Counted from the stretch's first letter, positions 19,582 through 29,472 are shown. The stretch: DNA of 64,000 bases from Saccharomonospora marina XMU15 (GCF_000244955.1 NZ_CM001439.1:4583234-4647233); one strand, 5' to 3'. A program made the numbers and translations. The notes: generated by a model not told the origin, from the letters alone.

Positions 19582-20157
19582 CTAACTCGATTCGATGAGC
19601 CGCCTCGCGACTTCCTTGGCGTTGCCGACCGCCCCGGGCACGACACCGAGCGAGGCCGTCACCGTGGCGCCCTCCAGCAGCAGCAACAGTGACGTCGCCA
19701 ACTTCCTCGGGTTGCGAAATCCCGCCTCGCGGGCCAGCGTCCGCAGGTAGTCGAGCAACCACTGCTTCTGCTCACGGATCACCTCCCGGCCGGGGTGGGT
19801 GGCATCGGGCAACTCGGCCTGCGCGTTGACGAAGGCGCAGCCACGCGAGTTCTCTGTGGAGATCCATTCCTCCAGCGCGTCGAACACCAGCAGCATCCTG
19901 CGTGCGGGCGTGATCCGCCCGCGCCTGCCGACGACGGTGGCCACGTGTTCGCGGTAGCGCTCGTCCCTTCGGCGCAGGTAGTGGCCGACGAGGGCGTCCT
20001 TGGAGCCGAACCGGTCGTAGAGAGTCTTCTTGGTGACCCCGGCCTCGCTCGCGAGCGTCTCGACGCCGACGGCATGGATTCCGTTCTCGTAGAACAACTT
20101 CCCCGCCACCTCGAGCACGCGCTCGGCGGCCGGGGTCAGGGTGAGGTCCTCGGTCAC
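19582..20157 (-). CDS. TetR/AcrR family transcriptional regulator
   Basis: 191 residues. The N-terminal TetR helix-turn-helix is clear (RVLEVAGKLFYENGIHAVGVETLASEAGVTKKTLYDRFGSK, residues ~13-53), with a helical ligand domain that includes a single RGCAF motif. It is transcribed divergently from an EamA exporter across 73 bp containing two palindromic sites, so it very likely represses that exporter and itself. The ligand is unknown. Confidence 0.93.
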   Translation of the reverse strand: MTEDLTLTPAAERVLEVAGKLFYENGIHAVGVETLASEAGVTKKTLYDRFGSKDALVGHYLRRRDERYREHVATVVGRRGRITPARRMLLVFDALEEWISTENSRGCAFVNAQAELPDATHPGREVIREQKQWLLDYLRTLAREAGFRNPRKLATSLLLLLEGATVTASLGVVPGAVGNAKEVARRLIESS

Positions 20158-20168
20158 ACCCTTGACAA

Positions 20169-20214
20169 TATACCGATCGGTTTAGTACGTCTAGTAACCA
20201 TACCGGTCGGTTTA
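20169..20214. promoter_or_regulatory. twin TetR-type operators between tetR and eamA
   Basis: Two near-identical palindromes, TATACCGATCGGTTTA (20169-20184) and CATACCGGTCGGTTTA (20199-20214), share the core ACCGRTCGGT. They are exactly 30 bp apart, about three helical turns, so two dimers would sit on the same face. The sites lie between the divergent starts and probably cover both promoters. Confidence 0.75.
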
Positions 20215-20230
20215 CTTCGGAGGGTCCTCG

Positions 20231-21214
20231 ATGCGGAACGACGCCGTGCTCGGTGCGGGATTCGTGCTCATGTGGAGTTCCGGTTTCGTCGGGGCGGTGC
20301 TTGGCACCGAATCGGCGAGCGCGTGGACCCTGCTGATGTGGCGATTCGTCATCGTGGCGCTGCTGCTGCTCACCTGGTGGACGTTGCGGCGCGGACATCG
20401 GCTCCCACGAAGGGAGCTGGGCGTGCACACCGTCATCGGCCTGCTCTCCCAGGGCGTGTTCCTCTTCGGCATCGTGTGGTCGGCGGAGCTGGGCGTGCCC
20501 GCGGGAATCGCGGCGCTGGTCGCGGCACTGCAACCGATCGCGGCCGCCGCGCTTTCCGTGCCACTGCTCGGGGAGCGGGTTTCGCGCACACAGTGGGTGG
20601 GGCTGGCCGTCGGCATCGCCGGCGTCGCGCTGGTGGTGAGCGGCGACCTCGCGGCTTCCGGCTCCGCACCCAAGGCCGCCTACCTGCTGCCCTTCCTCGC
20701 CATGGCCGGGCTCGTCGCGGGCACCTTCTTCGAACGCAAGGCGCGCTCCACGTTGCCACTGTCCGACGCGCTGGTGATCCAGTGCTCGGTCAGCGCGGTC
20801 GCCTTCACGGCACTGGCGGGCGCGACGGCAACGATCACCCCGCCGCTCGACGGCCAGTTCTGGACCGCGGTGGCGTGGGTGGTGCTGTTCTCGACGTTCG
20901 GCGGCTACGGCTTCTACTGGCTCAACGTCGCCCACGGCTCGGTCAACCGGGTGTCGACGCTGCTGTACCTGACCCCGCCGACCACCATGGTGCTGGCGTG
21001 GCTGATGTTCGGCGAGCGCATCAGCCTCACCGGGTTGCTCGGCCTTGCCGTCTGCGCCGTCGCCGTGGCGACCGTGCTGCGTTCGCGGCGCGAAATGTCG
21101 GTGCCGGAGGAGATGATGGCGACATGCTGTTCCACGATGTCGTCGCCGCCTCGGCCGGGCTGGCCGCCACGCGATCCCGAAAGGCCAAGACGGCGATCTT
21201 GGCCGAACTGCTGA
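20231..21214 (+). CDS. EamA/DMT family transporter
   Basis: 327 residues with about ten hydrophobic helices and two EamA repeats (GAGFVLMWSSGFVGAVLG at the start; GLVAGTFFERKA in the second half; MFGERISLTGLLGLAVCAVAV near the end). DMT carriers export small metabolites or drugs. The last ~37 residues (after VLRSRREM) are Pro/Arg-rich, and the final 91 bp overlap the ligase gene in another frame. This tail may be a read-through extension without function. The ATG at 20231 follows GGAGG. Confidence 0.88.
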   Translation: MRNDAVLGAGFVLMWSSGFVGAVLGTESASAWTLLMWRFVIVALLLLTWWTLRRGHRLPRRELGVHTVIGLLSQGVFLFGIVWSAELGVPAGIAALVAALQPIAAAALSVPLLGERVSRTQWVGLAVGIAGVALVVSGDLAASGSAPKAAYLLPFLAMAGLVAGTFFERKARSTLPLSDALVIQCSVSAVAFTALAGATATITPPLDGQFWTAVAWVVLFSTFGGYGFYWLNVAHGSVNRVSTLLYLTPPTTMVLAWLMFGERISLTGLLGLAVCAVAVATVLRSRREMSVPEEMMATCCSTMSSPPRPGWPPRDPERPRRRSWPNC

Positions 21215-22635
21215 GCGCCGCGCCCGAGAACGAACTAGCCACGGCGGTGGCTTTCCTCACCGGGCAGCCTTCGCAGGGTCGGATCGGTGTCGGGTGGCGC
21301 ACCCTGTCGCGGCTACGCGCGCCGCCCGCCGCCGAACCGAGGCTGACGGTCACCGAGGTGGACGCCGCGCTCGGCGAGGTGGCGGAAAGCGTCGGCAGCG
21401 GCTCGGCGACTCGGCGCGCGAACGCGTTGCGCGGGCTGCTGGCCGGTGCGACACGAGCCGAGCAGGACTTCCTGCTCCGGCTGCTGGCCGGGGAGCTACG
21501 GCAGGGCGCGCTTGAGGGGGTTATGGTCGACGCCATCGCGCAGGCGGCCAGGGTGCCCACCGACAAGGTGCGAAGGGCTTTCATGCTCTCCGGCAGGTTG
21601 CCTGCGACGGCCGCGGCGGCGATGTCGGGCGGCAGCGCCGCACTCGGCCGGTTCCGGCTCGAGCTCGGCAGGCCGATCCGGCCGATGCTGGCCTCGCCCG
21701 CCGAGTCGCTGCAGGACGCGCTGGCCGAACTCGGGCCGGTGGTCGTCGAGTACAAGCTGGACGGCGCGCGCATCCAGGTGCACCGCCACGGGGACCAGGT
21801 GCACGTCTACACCCGCACCCTGCGCGACGTCACCGCACGGGTCGGGGAGCTGACCGAGTTGGTGCGGGCGCTGCCGTGCGAGTCGGTGGTGCTCGACGGC
21901 GAGACGCTGGCACTCACCGACGAGGGCAGACCGCGACCGTTTCAGCAGACCATGTCCCGGTTCGGCAGCACGAGGGAGGAGCAGCTGCGGGCGCTGCTGC
22001 TGCGACCGTACTTCTTCGACTGCCTGCACCTCGACGGCACCGACCTGCTGGACGCGCCGCTACGCGAGCGCAACACCGCACTGCGAAAGGTCGCGGGCGA
22101 GCACGTCATCCCCGGACAGAGCCTGCCCGCCGATCCGACGGCCATCCTGACGCGGGCGCTGGAGGAAGGGCACGAGGGTGTCATGGTCAAGTCCCTCGAC
22201 TCCCCCTACGCCGCCGGACGCAGGGGGAGATCCTGGCTGAAGGTGAAGCCTGCACACACGCTGGACCTGGTCGTGCTCGGTGCCGAGTGGGGCCACGGCA
22301 GGCGGACCGGCTACCTGTCCAACCTGCATCTGGGTGCCCTCGACCCGGAAGGCGGCCCGCCGATCATGGTCGGCAAGACCTTCAAGGGCCTCACCGACGA
22401 ACTGCTCGCCTGGCAGACCGAACGGCTGCCGACCATGGAAACCGCCCGTGACCGCGCGACCGTGTACGTGCGACCGGAACTCGTCGTCGAGGTCGAACTC
22501 GACGGCGTGCAGAGCAGCACCCGCTACCCCGGCGGTGTGGCACTGCGCTTCGCCAGGGTGCTGCGCTACCGACCGGACAAGGAGGCCGCCGACGCCGACA
22601 CCATCGAATCCGTACGTGCGATGCTGCGTGGTTGA
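21124..22635 (+). CDS. ligB: ATP-dependent DNA ligase, LigB type
   Basis: 503 residues. An N-terminal DNA-binding domain (residues ~1-190) precedes the adenylation domain. The nucleotidyl-lysine motif I is EYKLDGARIQVH (~residues 210-221), with motif III/IIIa (FFDCLHLDGTDLL), motif IV (EGHEGVMVKSL) and motif V (GRSWLKVKPAH); an OB fold ends the protein. Actinobacteria carry such ligases in addition to NAD-dependent LigA. The ATG at 21124 lies inside the 3' end of the EamA gene, 91 bp before its stop; no later start keeps the full DNA-binding domain. Earlier in-frame codons run inside the transporter and were rejected. Confidence 0.92.
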   Translation: MLFHDVVAASAGLAATRSRKAKTAILAELLSAAPENELATAVAFLTGQPSQGRIGVGWRTLSRLRAPPAAEPRLTVTEVDAALGEVAESVGSGSATRRANALRGLLAGATRAEQDFLLRLLAGELRQGALEGVMVDAIAQAARVPTDKVRRAFMLSGRLPATAAAAMSGGSAALGRFRLELGRPIRPMLASPAESLQDALAELGPVVVEYKLDGARIQVHRHGDQVHVYTRTLRDVTARVGELTELVRALPCESVVLDGETLALTDEGRPRPFQQTMSRFGSTREEQLRALLLRPYFFDCLHLDGTDLLDAPLRERNTALRKVAGEHVIPGQSLPADPTAILTRALEEGHEGVMVKSLDSPYAAGRRGRSWLKVKPAHTLDLVVLGAEWGHGRRTGYLSNLHLGALDPEGGPPIMVGKTFKGLTDELLAWQTERLPTMETARDRATVYVRPELVVEVELDGVQSSTRYPGGVALRFARVLRYRPDKEAADADTIESVRAMLRG

Positions 22636-22651
22636 CGGTTAGGGTCTGCCC

Positions 22652-23275
22652 ATGGCAGCGACAGTGCGAAACGTGGTGACCTCCGGAGTTTTCCAGCTAG
22701 ACGGCGGCAGTTGGGACGTCGAGAACAACGTGTGGATCGTGGGCGACGACAACGAGGTGATCGTCATCGACGCGGCACACGACGCGGCCCGCATCGCCGA
22801 CGCGATCGGTGATGCCACCGTGCGCGCGATCGTGTGCACCCACGCGCACAACGACCACGTCAACGCCGCACCCGAGTTGGCGCGGCGGACGTCGGCGCCG
22901 ATCCTGCTGCACCCCGACGACCGCGTGCTGTGGGAGCTGACCCACCCCGACCGGGCACCCGACGGCGAACTCTCCGACGGGCAGTCGCTGAGCATCGCGG
23001 GCACCGAACTCGAAGTACTGCACACCCCCGGCCACGCTCCCGGCGCGGTGTGCCTGCACGCACCCGACCTCGGCGTGGTGTTCACCGGCGACACGCTGTT
23101 CCACGGCGGCCCGGGTGCCACCGGCCGCTCCTACTCCGACTACCCGACCATCGTGACGTCCATCACGCGGCGGCTGTTCGAGTTGCCCGCCGAGACGGTC
23201 GTGCACACCGGGCACGGCGAGGACACCACGATCGGAGCCGAGCAGGCCGGGTCACGTGACTGGGAACGGCCCTAG
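22652..23275 (+). CDS. MBL-fold metallo-hydrolase (glyoxalase II-like)
   Basis: 207 residues with the zinc-binding motif THAHNDH at ~residues 63-69 and later ligands in TPGHAPG, FTGDTLF and HTGHGEDTT. These fit the glyoxalase II branch of the metallo-beta-lactamase superfamily. A homologue in mycobacteria (Rv2260) sits beside the mycothiol-dependent formaldehyde dehydrogenase and may hydrolyse a mycothiol thioester. That dehydrogenase is not next to this gene, so the substrate is open. It starts 17 bp after the ligase stop. Confidence 0.83.
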   Translation: MAATVRNVVTSGVFQLDGGSWDVENNVWIVGDDNEVIVIDAAHDAARIADAIGDATVRAIVCTHAHNDHVNAAPELARRTSAPILLHPDDRVLWELTHPDRAPDGELSDGQSLSIAGTELEVLHTPGHAPGAVCLHAPDLGVVFTGDTLFHGGPGATGRSYSDYPTIVTSITRRLFELPAETVVHTGHGEDTTIGAEQAGSRDWERP

Positions 23276-23311
23276 CGCCCACGCGAAGAACGGACAAACC
23301 CCGTAGGCTGA

Positions 23312-24776
<1,465 letters not shown>

Positions 24777-24790
24777 AGCGCGACCGTCTG

Positions 24791-26182
24791 CTACCCGTGG
24801 TGTTCCAGCATCTCGGTGACCAGCGCCGCGATCGGCGAGCGCTCCGAACGCGTCAGCGTCACGTGAGCGAACAGCGGATGCCCCTTCAACTTCTCGATGA
24901 CGGCCGAGACGCCGTCGTGCCTGCCGACCCGCAGGTTGTCCCGCTGAGCCACGTCATGAGTCAGCACGACCCGCGAGGCACTGCCCAGCCTGGACAGCAC
25001 CGTGAGCAACACGTTGCGCTCCAGTGACTGCGCCTCGTCGACGATCACGAACGAGTCGTGCAGTGAGCGACCCCTGATGTGCGTCAGCGGCAGCACCTCG
25101 AGCATCCCCCTGTCGAAGACCTCGTCGAGCACCTCCTGGCTGACGAGCGCGCCGAGGGTGTCGAAGACCGCCTGCGCCCACGGCTGCATCTTCTCGCTCT
25201 CCGAGCCGGGCAGGTAGCCGAGTTCCTGCCCACCGACGGCGTAGACCGGGCGAAACACCACGACCTTGCGGTGCATACCGCGCTCGAGCACGGCTTCCAG
25301 CCCGGCACACAGCGCCAGCGCGGACTTGCCGGTGCCCGCCCTTCCTCCGAGGGACACGATCCCGACGTCCGGGTCCAGCAGCAGGTCGAGTGCGATGCGC
25401 TGCTCCGCCGAGCGCCCGTGCAGCCCGAACGCTTCCCGGTCACCGCGCACCAGTCGCGCCTGCTTGTCCGGCGTGATCCTGGCCAGCGCGCTGGAGGTGC
25501 CCGCGAGCAGTCGCAGCCCGGTGTGGCAGGGCAGTTCAGCGGCCTCCGGACGCCCGAACTCCCCCAGGTCGGCGACCCCGCCGGCAAACAGCGCGTCGAG
25601 CGCCTCCTGCGGTACATCGAGGTCGGCCATGCCCGTCCAACCGGACGGCGTGACCTCCTGTGCCCGGTACTCGTCGGCGGTCAGCCCGACAGACCCCGCC
25701 TTGACACGCAGCGGCACGTCCTTGGTCACCAGCGTCACCGACTCCAGTTCGGTGGCGAGGTTGAGCGCGCAGGCGAGGATGCGGTGGTCGTTGGAGTCGG
25801 TGCGAAAGCCGGGTGGCAGCACCGTGGGATCGGAGTGGTTCAACTCGACGTGGACGGTGCCACCCTCGTCCCCGATGGGAACGGGCGCGTCCAGCCGACC
25901 GTGCGTGCGCCGCAGGTCGTCGAGCAACCGAAGCGCCTCCCTCGCGAACCAGCCGAGTTCCGGGTGGTGCCGCTTTGCCTCCAACTCGCTGATCACGACC
26001 AGCGGCAGGACCACGGAGTGCTCCGCGAACCTTGTCACCGCCCACGGGTCCGACAGCAACACCGAGGTGTCGAGCACGTAGGTGCAACGCCGTAAGCCGG
26101 CTGGATCGGACGATCCGTCAGTGCCGAGAGCACTGGTCGAAGAGTGGCCGGAGGCCTTTCGGGGCAAACGCTGCGCAGTCAC
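24791..26182 (-). CDS. phoH2: PIN domain-PhoH ATPase fusion (PhoH2)
   Basis: 463 residues. Residues ~30-170 are a PIN-type RNase domain ([45 protein letters not shown] supplying acidic residues). Residues ~240-460 are a PhoH ATPase with Walker [14 protein letters not shown] and Walker [12 protein letters not shown]. Mycobacterial PhoH2 is an RNA helicase and RNase encoded by Rv1095 in the same gene order. The GTG at 26182 follows GAGGGAG; longer in-frame starts were not chosen. No small antitoxin partner (PhoAT type) is obvious upstream. Confidence 0.9.
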   Translation of the reverse strand: MTAQRLPRKASGHSSTSALGTDGSSDPAGLRRCTYVLDTSVLLSDPWAVTRFAEHSVVLPLVVISELEAKRHHPELGWFAREALRLLDDLRRTHGRLDAPVPIGDEGGTVHVELNHSDPTVLPPGFRTDSNDHRILACALNLATELESVTLVTKDVPLRVKAGSVGLTADEYRAQEVTPSGWTGMADLDVPQEALDALFAGGVADLGEFGRPEAAELPCHTGLRLLAGTSSALARITPDKQARLVRGDREAFGLHGRSAEQRIALDLLLDPDVGIVSLGGRAGTGKSALALCAGLEAVLERGMHRKVVVFRPVYAVGGQELGYLPGSESEKMQPWAQAVFDTLGALVSQEVLDEVFDRGMLEVLPLTHIRGRSLHDSFVIVDEAQSLERNVLLTVLSRLGSASRVVLTHDVAQRDNLRVGRHDGVSAVIEKLKGHPLFAHVTLTRSERSPIAALVTEMLEHHG

Positions 26183-26532
26183 GACGGCATCTCCCTCGTT
26201 GGGCGTTGGCACCACGCCCGCACTCGCTGGGCCGGGCACTGCCCTGGCTGGTCGCTCCCCGACGCCGCGGCGTCAGGGTGTACGCCCACGAGGGCCCGGT
26301 GCCGGCCCCCTCGTGCGTCTCGTGAACGGCTTCGCCGCTCGCACTAGCACTGCCACGACCAGGGCCTCCCGTGACGAGCCACATGGGTTCGCGACCCGTC
26401 ACCACGGAAGCTACCTGCAGACGGCCGGTTCGTGCAGACAGCCAGGTAGGTGATTCGCCGATTCGTCATCTCACGGCCGGTACTGGGCTACCGCGCCGTG
26501 AAACCGCGGCTTCCCGCCGTGTCGGGATCGAT
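26183..26532. other. 350-bp non-coding region upstream of phoH2
   Basis: No convincing gene in either strand. The region lies upstream of phoH2 and downstream of the isoprenyl synthase, both on the minus strand. It holds several inverted repeats: CTACCTG/CAGGTAG (26411-26417, 26443-26449), GGGTTCGCGACCC (26385-26397) nested in a longer imperfect stem, and a GC-rich stem near 26260-26280. It may be a structured leader or contain terminators for the upstream gene. Confidence 0.4.
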
Positions 26533-27312
26533 TCAGCCGCCGTACCGGCGATTTCGGACGGCGTAGTCACGAAGCGCGCGCAGGAAGTCCACCCGCCGGA
26601 ACGCGGGCCAGTACGCCTCGGTGAACCAGAACTCCGAATGTGCCGACTGCCAGAGCAGGAAGCCGGAGAGCCGCTGTTCGCCGGAGGTCCGGATGATCAG
26701 GTCGGGGTCCGGCTGCCCCGAGGTGTAGAGGTGCTCGGAGATGTGATCGACATCGAGGATCTTGGCGAGCTCGTGGATCGAGGTTCCCTCGTCGGCATGC
26801 TGCTTCAACAGCTTGCGGACGGCGTAGGCGATCTCCTGCCGCCCGCCGTAGCCGACGGCGACGTTGACAACCATGCCGCGGCGGTTGTCGGTGCGCTGCG
26901 CGGCGGCGGTGAGCCTGGCCGCGACCTCGGTGGGCAGCATGTCCAGCGCGCCGACGATCGAAAGCCGCCACGGATTGCCCGGCGCGGCGAGTTCGTCGAC
27001 CACGTCCGGGATGATCTCGAGCAGCGCGGCGACCTCCTCGTTGGACCGGTTGCGCACGTTGTCGGTGGACAGCAGCCACAGCGTGACCACCTCCACATCG
27101 GCCTCCCGGCACCAGCCGAGGAAGTCCGCGATCTTCTGTGCGCCCATCCGGTGGCCACCGTTGACGTCGGTGAAGCCTGCCTCCCGTGCCCAGCGCCTGT
27201 TACCGTCGAGGATCACGCCGATGTGGCGCGGATGCCGCCCTCCGGCTTGCTGGATCAGGCGCCACGAGTACACGCTGTAGACGATGCGCGAGGCGAAAGA
27301 CCTAAGGCTCAC
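26533..27312 (-). CDS. cis-isoprenyl diphosphate synthase (UppS / Z-farnesyl type)
   Basis: 259 residues. Motifs of cis-prenyltransferases are present: HIGVILDGNRRWA with the catalytic Asp, the GHRMGAQKI segment, LLSTDNVRN, NVAVGYGGRQEI, and the end motif DPDLIIRTSGEQRLSGFLLWQSAHSE. It condenses IPP units into short or long Z-polyprenyl diphosphates that supply lipid carriers for the cell wall. Similarity and position resemble Rv1086 (Z-farnesyl diphosphate synthase), but chain length cannot be read safely. The GTG at 27312 has a weak ribosome binding site. Divergent from the hemolysin III gene. Confidence 0.93.
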   Translation of the reverse strand: MSLRSFASRIVYSVYSWRLIQQAGGRHPRHIGVILDGNRRWAREAGFTDVNGGHRMGAQKIADFLGWCREADVEVVTLWLLSTDNVRNRSNEEVAALLEIIPDVVDELAAPGNPWRLSIVGALDMLPTEVAARLTAAAQRTDNRRGMVVNVAVGYGGRQEIAYAVRKLLKQHADEGTSIHELAKILDVDHISEHLYTSGQPDPDLIIRTSGEQRLSGFLLWQSAHSEFWFTEAYWPAFRRVDFLRALRDYAVRNRRYGG

Positions 27313-27408
27313 GTCACGGGAGCGTACGCCTGGCCGGAAAGTGATGTTCGCGGCGCTCCTGCCGTCGACGCGTGCGGCCACGGCTACGATTTCCGTAACC
27401 TGAGCGTT

Positions 27409-28089
27409 GTGAGCGCAGCAACCGATACCCCGCCGGTACCGTCCGCCGCCCATCACCGGCCCCGGTTTCGGGGACACATCCACTTCTGGAGCTTCTTCGG
27501 TGCACTGGTCTCCGCCGCCACGCTGATCGCGCTGGCGGGCTCGACGGTGTCGGCGACGGCCGCACTCGCCACGTCGGTCTACGGCATCACCGTGGTCGGC
27601 GTGTTCGGCGTCAGCGCGCTCTACCACCGGCGTATCTGGAGCAGCAGAGCGTACGAGTGGATGAAGCGCGCCGACCACTCGATGATCTTCCTGTTCATCG
27701 CGGGCACCTACACGCCCTTCACGCTACTTGCGATGTCGCAACCGACCGGTTACGTCGTGCTCGGCGTGGTGTGGGGCGGCGCGGTGGCGGGCGTCGCGTT
27801 GAAGATGCTGTGGCCGAGGGCGCCACGCTGGCTCGGCGTACCGATCTACATCGCGCTCGGTTGGGTGGCTGTGTTCGTGCTGCCCGAACTCGCCAGCTCG
27901 GCCGGAATCGCCGCGTTGGTGCTGCTGCTCGTCGGTGGGCTGTTCTACACGGTCGGCTCGGTGTTCTACGCGACCAAGTGGCCGAACTACTGGCCGACGA
28001 CCTTCGGCTACCACGAGTTCTTCCACGCCTGCACGGTGCTTGCGGCCGTTTGCCATTACATCGCGATCTGGCTGGCCATCTACGCCTGA
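27409..28089 (+). CDS. trhA: hemolysin III / TrhA (YqfA) family membrane protein
   Basis: 226 residues with seven predicted membrane helices. The HlyIII family residues are visible: HIHFWSFFGALVSAATL, SALYHRRIWSS, RADHSMIFLFIAGTYTPF, and the late metal-site segment YHEFFHACTVLAAVCHYIAI, whose His residues with the earlier His/Asp form the zinc site of the PAQR superfamily. TrhA proteins are linked to membrane energetics; the hemolysin name is historical. The GTG at 27409 is preceded by TGAGC only, so the exact start is uncertain. Confidence 0.88.
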   Translation: MSAATDTPPVPSAAHHRPRFRGHIHFWSFFGALVSAATLIALAGSTVSATAALATSVYGITVVGVFGVSALYHRRIWSSRAYEWMKRADHSMIFLFIAGTYTPFTLLAMSQPTGYVVLGVVWGGAVAGVALKMLWPRAPRWLGVPIYIALGWVAVFVLPELASSAGIAALVLLLVGGLFYTVGSVFYATKWPNYWPTTFGYHEFFHACTVLAAVCHYIAIWLAIYA

Positions 28090-28250
28090 CAGCCATTCGG
28101 CAGAGCGCGGACCAAGGTCAGGCCGTGGCAGGCCGTCATGACGCCCGTTCCAGCGCCGGGCTGTGCGTCACCGACCCGAAGAAGACATCGACGGCCCGCC
28201 GGGTGCGCTCGTGGCTGGACGGCATCAGGTTGAGCTGGTCGTCCGTCGTC

Positions 28251-28379
28251 CTACCGCTCCCTGACTGCGTAGGTCAGGTGGGTCACCCGATGCGACGGCT
28301 CCACGCGGACCGGCTCCAGGGCCACGCGGCCCGCGTCCACGCCCTCGAACAGCCGGATTCCGGAGCCGCTGCCCGCGCC
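28251..28379 (-). pseudogene. decayed C-terminus of a dihydrofolate reductase (RibD C-domain) family protein
   Basis: Translating the minus strand gives GAGSGIRLFEGVDAGRVALE followed by PVRVEPSHRVTHLTYAVRER and a stop at 28251. This matches the last ~45 residues of actinobacterial dihydrofolate reductase family proteins (GGGxRLFDGV... VTHLTYRV). No start codon or catalytic N-terminal part remains: the frame runs only about 11 codons further upstream before a stop, and that part does not look like the family. A remnant of a deleted gene. Confidence 0.7.
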
Positions 28380-28390
28380 ATAGCAGCTAT

Positions 28391-28412
28391 CATATTCCCA
28401 TATCGGAATGTG
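28391..28412. promoter_or_regulatory. inverted repeat near the decayed reductase fragment
   Basis: CATATTCC (28391-28398) and GGAATGTG (28405-28412) form a 7-of-8 inverted repeat with spacer CATATC in a locally AT-rich patch. The arrangement resembles a repressor operator, perhaps left from the lost gene. The rest of the 475 bp between the hemolysin III and L12-like genes holds nothing else I can assign; a 37-codon open stretch on the minus strand ending at 28136 was not identified. Confidence 0.35.
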
Positions 28413-28564
28413 TCAATCGAGAAGAAGTCGGGCGATCGCCAGCTGACGATCGCCACCCCCGAGCCTTGAGCACTGGCTCGGAACTACAACCTTCAATCGA
28501 TGAGTTCGCCCGAAAGCAGCGAAACCGGGATAGCCGACCCCGTACGCCGGTACACTGCGCCGCC

Positions 28565-28873
28565 GTGGATTACGGCGCTCTCATACCCATCGTCGGCGGC
28601 TTGCTCGGGCTCACGATCGTGGTACTGGGCTTCGTCGAACACACGGTTCGGCGGCTCGCGCGGCAGACCGTGCGGATCGAGACCAAGCTCGACGCCGTGC
28701 TCGACAGCCTCGGGATCGCGGCGCCGAGGCCCGAGATCACGCGAGTCAACTCGCTGATCCTGGAAGGCAAGCGGGTTCAAGCCATCAAGGAGTACCGAAA
28801 GCACACGGGCGCCACTCTCATCGAAGCCAGGCAAGCCATCGAGGGCCTCGAACGGCGCGGGTACTCCGGTTAG
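28565..28873 (+). CDS. membrane-anchored protein with ribosomal L7/L12 C-terminal-like domain
   Basis: 102 residues. An N-terminal membrane helix (LIPIVGGLLGLTIVVLGFVE) is followed by a short charged linker and a C-terminal bL12-like fold: VNSLILEGKRVQAIKEYRKHTGATLIEARQAIEGLE. In bL12 this domain binds translation factors; here the protein lacks the L10-binding N-domain and is tied to the membrane, so it is not a ribosomal protein. Its role is unknown. The GTG at 28565 gives MDYGALIP. Confidence 0.75.
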   Translation: MDYGALIPIVGGLLGLTIVVLGFVEHTVRRLARQTVRIETKLDAVLDSLGIAAPRPEITRVNSLILEGKRVQAIKEYRKHTGATLIEARQAIEGLERRGYSG

Positions 28874-28891
28874 CCGGCACTCGCGGAGGGC

Positions 28892-29446
28892 TCAGCCGAG
28901 GTCGGGGCCCTTCGACCGCAGATCATCTACTGTGGATAGCGCCTCGCGAAGTTCGGCAAGCCACGAGTCGGCGTGCTGCCCTACCAGTTTCACCGCCCAT
29001 GCCAGTGCCTCCGAACGTGAGCGCGCCACTCCCGCGTCGACCAGCGTATCCAGCACCCGGCGCTCCGGCTGCCGCAACCGGGTCATCACCGGCACCGACA
29101 GCGTGGTGAACAGTTGCCTGCTGTCGCCCAGCCGGGCACCCCAGGCCACCTTGCGCCGGAAGCGATACTCGGCCTGCCTTGCGATCTCGATGCGCTGGTC
29201 CCTCGTCTCCTCCCGGAACCGGCTGATGCGCCCCTCCTCTGCCGCCGAGCGCGCCGCCTCGTCGCCGAACTCCTGAGTCAACGGTGGCAACTCACCGACC
29301 ACGACGATCTCCTCGCGGTCGACGGTGATCTCTGGTTCGCCGACGAACCAGCCGTCCGGCAGCCTTCCGCTGAACCACGCGGGCACATCTTCCGCGCTGG
29401 GCACCTCGCCCTGCTGACCGCCACGCCCGCGCCAACGCTGCCCCAT
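28892..29446 (-). CDS. conserved hypothetical protein, possible antitoxin/DNA-binding
   Basis: 184 residues, family not recognised. The N-terminal third is Gly/Pro-rich with a hydrophobic strand (REEIVVVGELPPL). A middle Arg/Glu-rich helix follows, and the C-terminus (LDTLVDAGVARSRSEALAWAVKLVGQHADSW) resembles the strand-helix of ribbon-helix-helix regulators, where a SRSEAL motif starts the helix. The ATG at 29446 follows GGGAGG and is preceded by a tandem 8-bp repeat, a typical place for an autoregulator to bind. No toxin-like partner is adjacent. Confidence 0.6.
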   Translation of the reverse strand: MGQRWRGRGGQQGEVPSAEDVPAWFSGRLPDGWFVGEPEITVDREEIVVVGELPPLTQEFGDEAARSAAEEGRISRFREETRDQRIEIARQAEYRFRRKVAWGARLGDSRQLFTTLSVPVMTRLRQPERRVLDTLVDAGVARSRSEALAWAVKLVGQHADSWLAELREALSTVDDLRSKGPDLG

Positions 29447-29456
29447 GATGCCTCCC

Positions 29457-29472
29457 GATTACATGATTACAT
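29457..29472. repeat. tandem 8-bp repeat upstream of the antitoxin-like gene
   Basis: GATTACAT occurs twice without a gap; on the coding strand this is ATGTAATCATGTAATC just before the ribosome binding site. Short tandem direct repeats of this kind are common operators in this position. The site is unusually AT-rich for the window. Confidence 0.5.

Noticed and set aside
19795-21123. Long in-frame extension upstream of the DNA ligase
   Set aside because: The extension runs antisense to tetR and out of frame through the EamA gene; its composition is low-complexity and the ligase family starts near 21124.
26385-26397. GGGTTCGCGACCC as a tRNA T-arm
   Set aside because: The loop does not fit the T-loop consensus and no acceptor, D or anticodon arm can be placed around it.
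26371-27408. In-frame extension of the hemolysin III gene
   Set aside because: It is antisense to the isoprenyl synthase gene, which carries all family motifs; the membrane protein begins near 27409.
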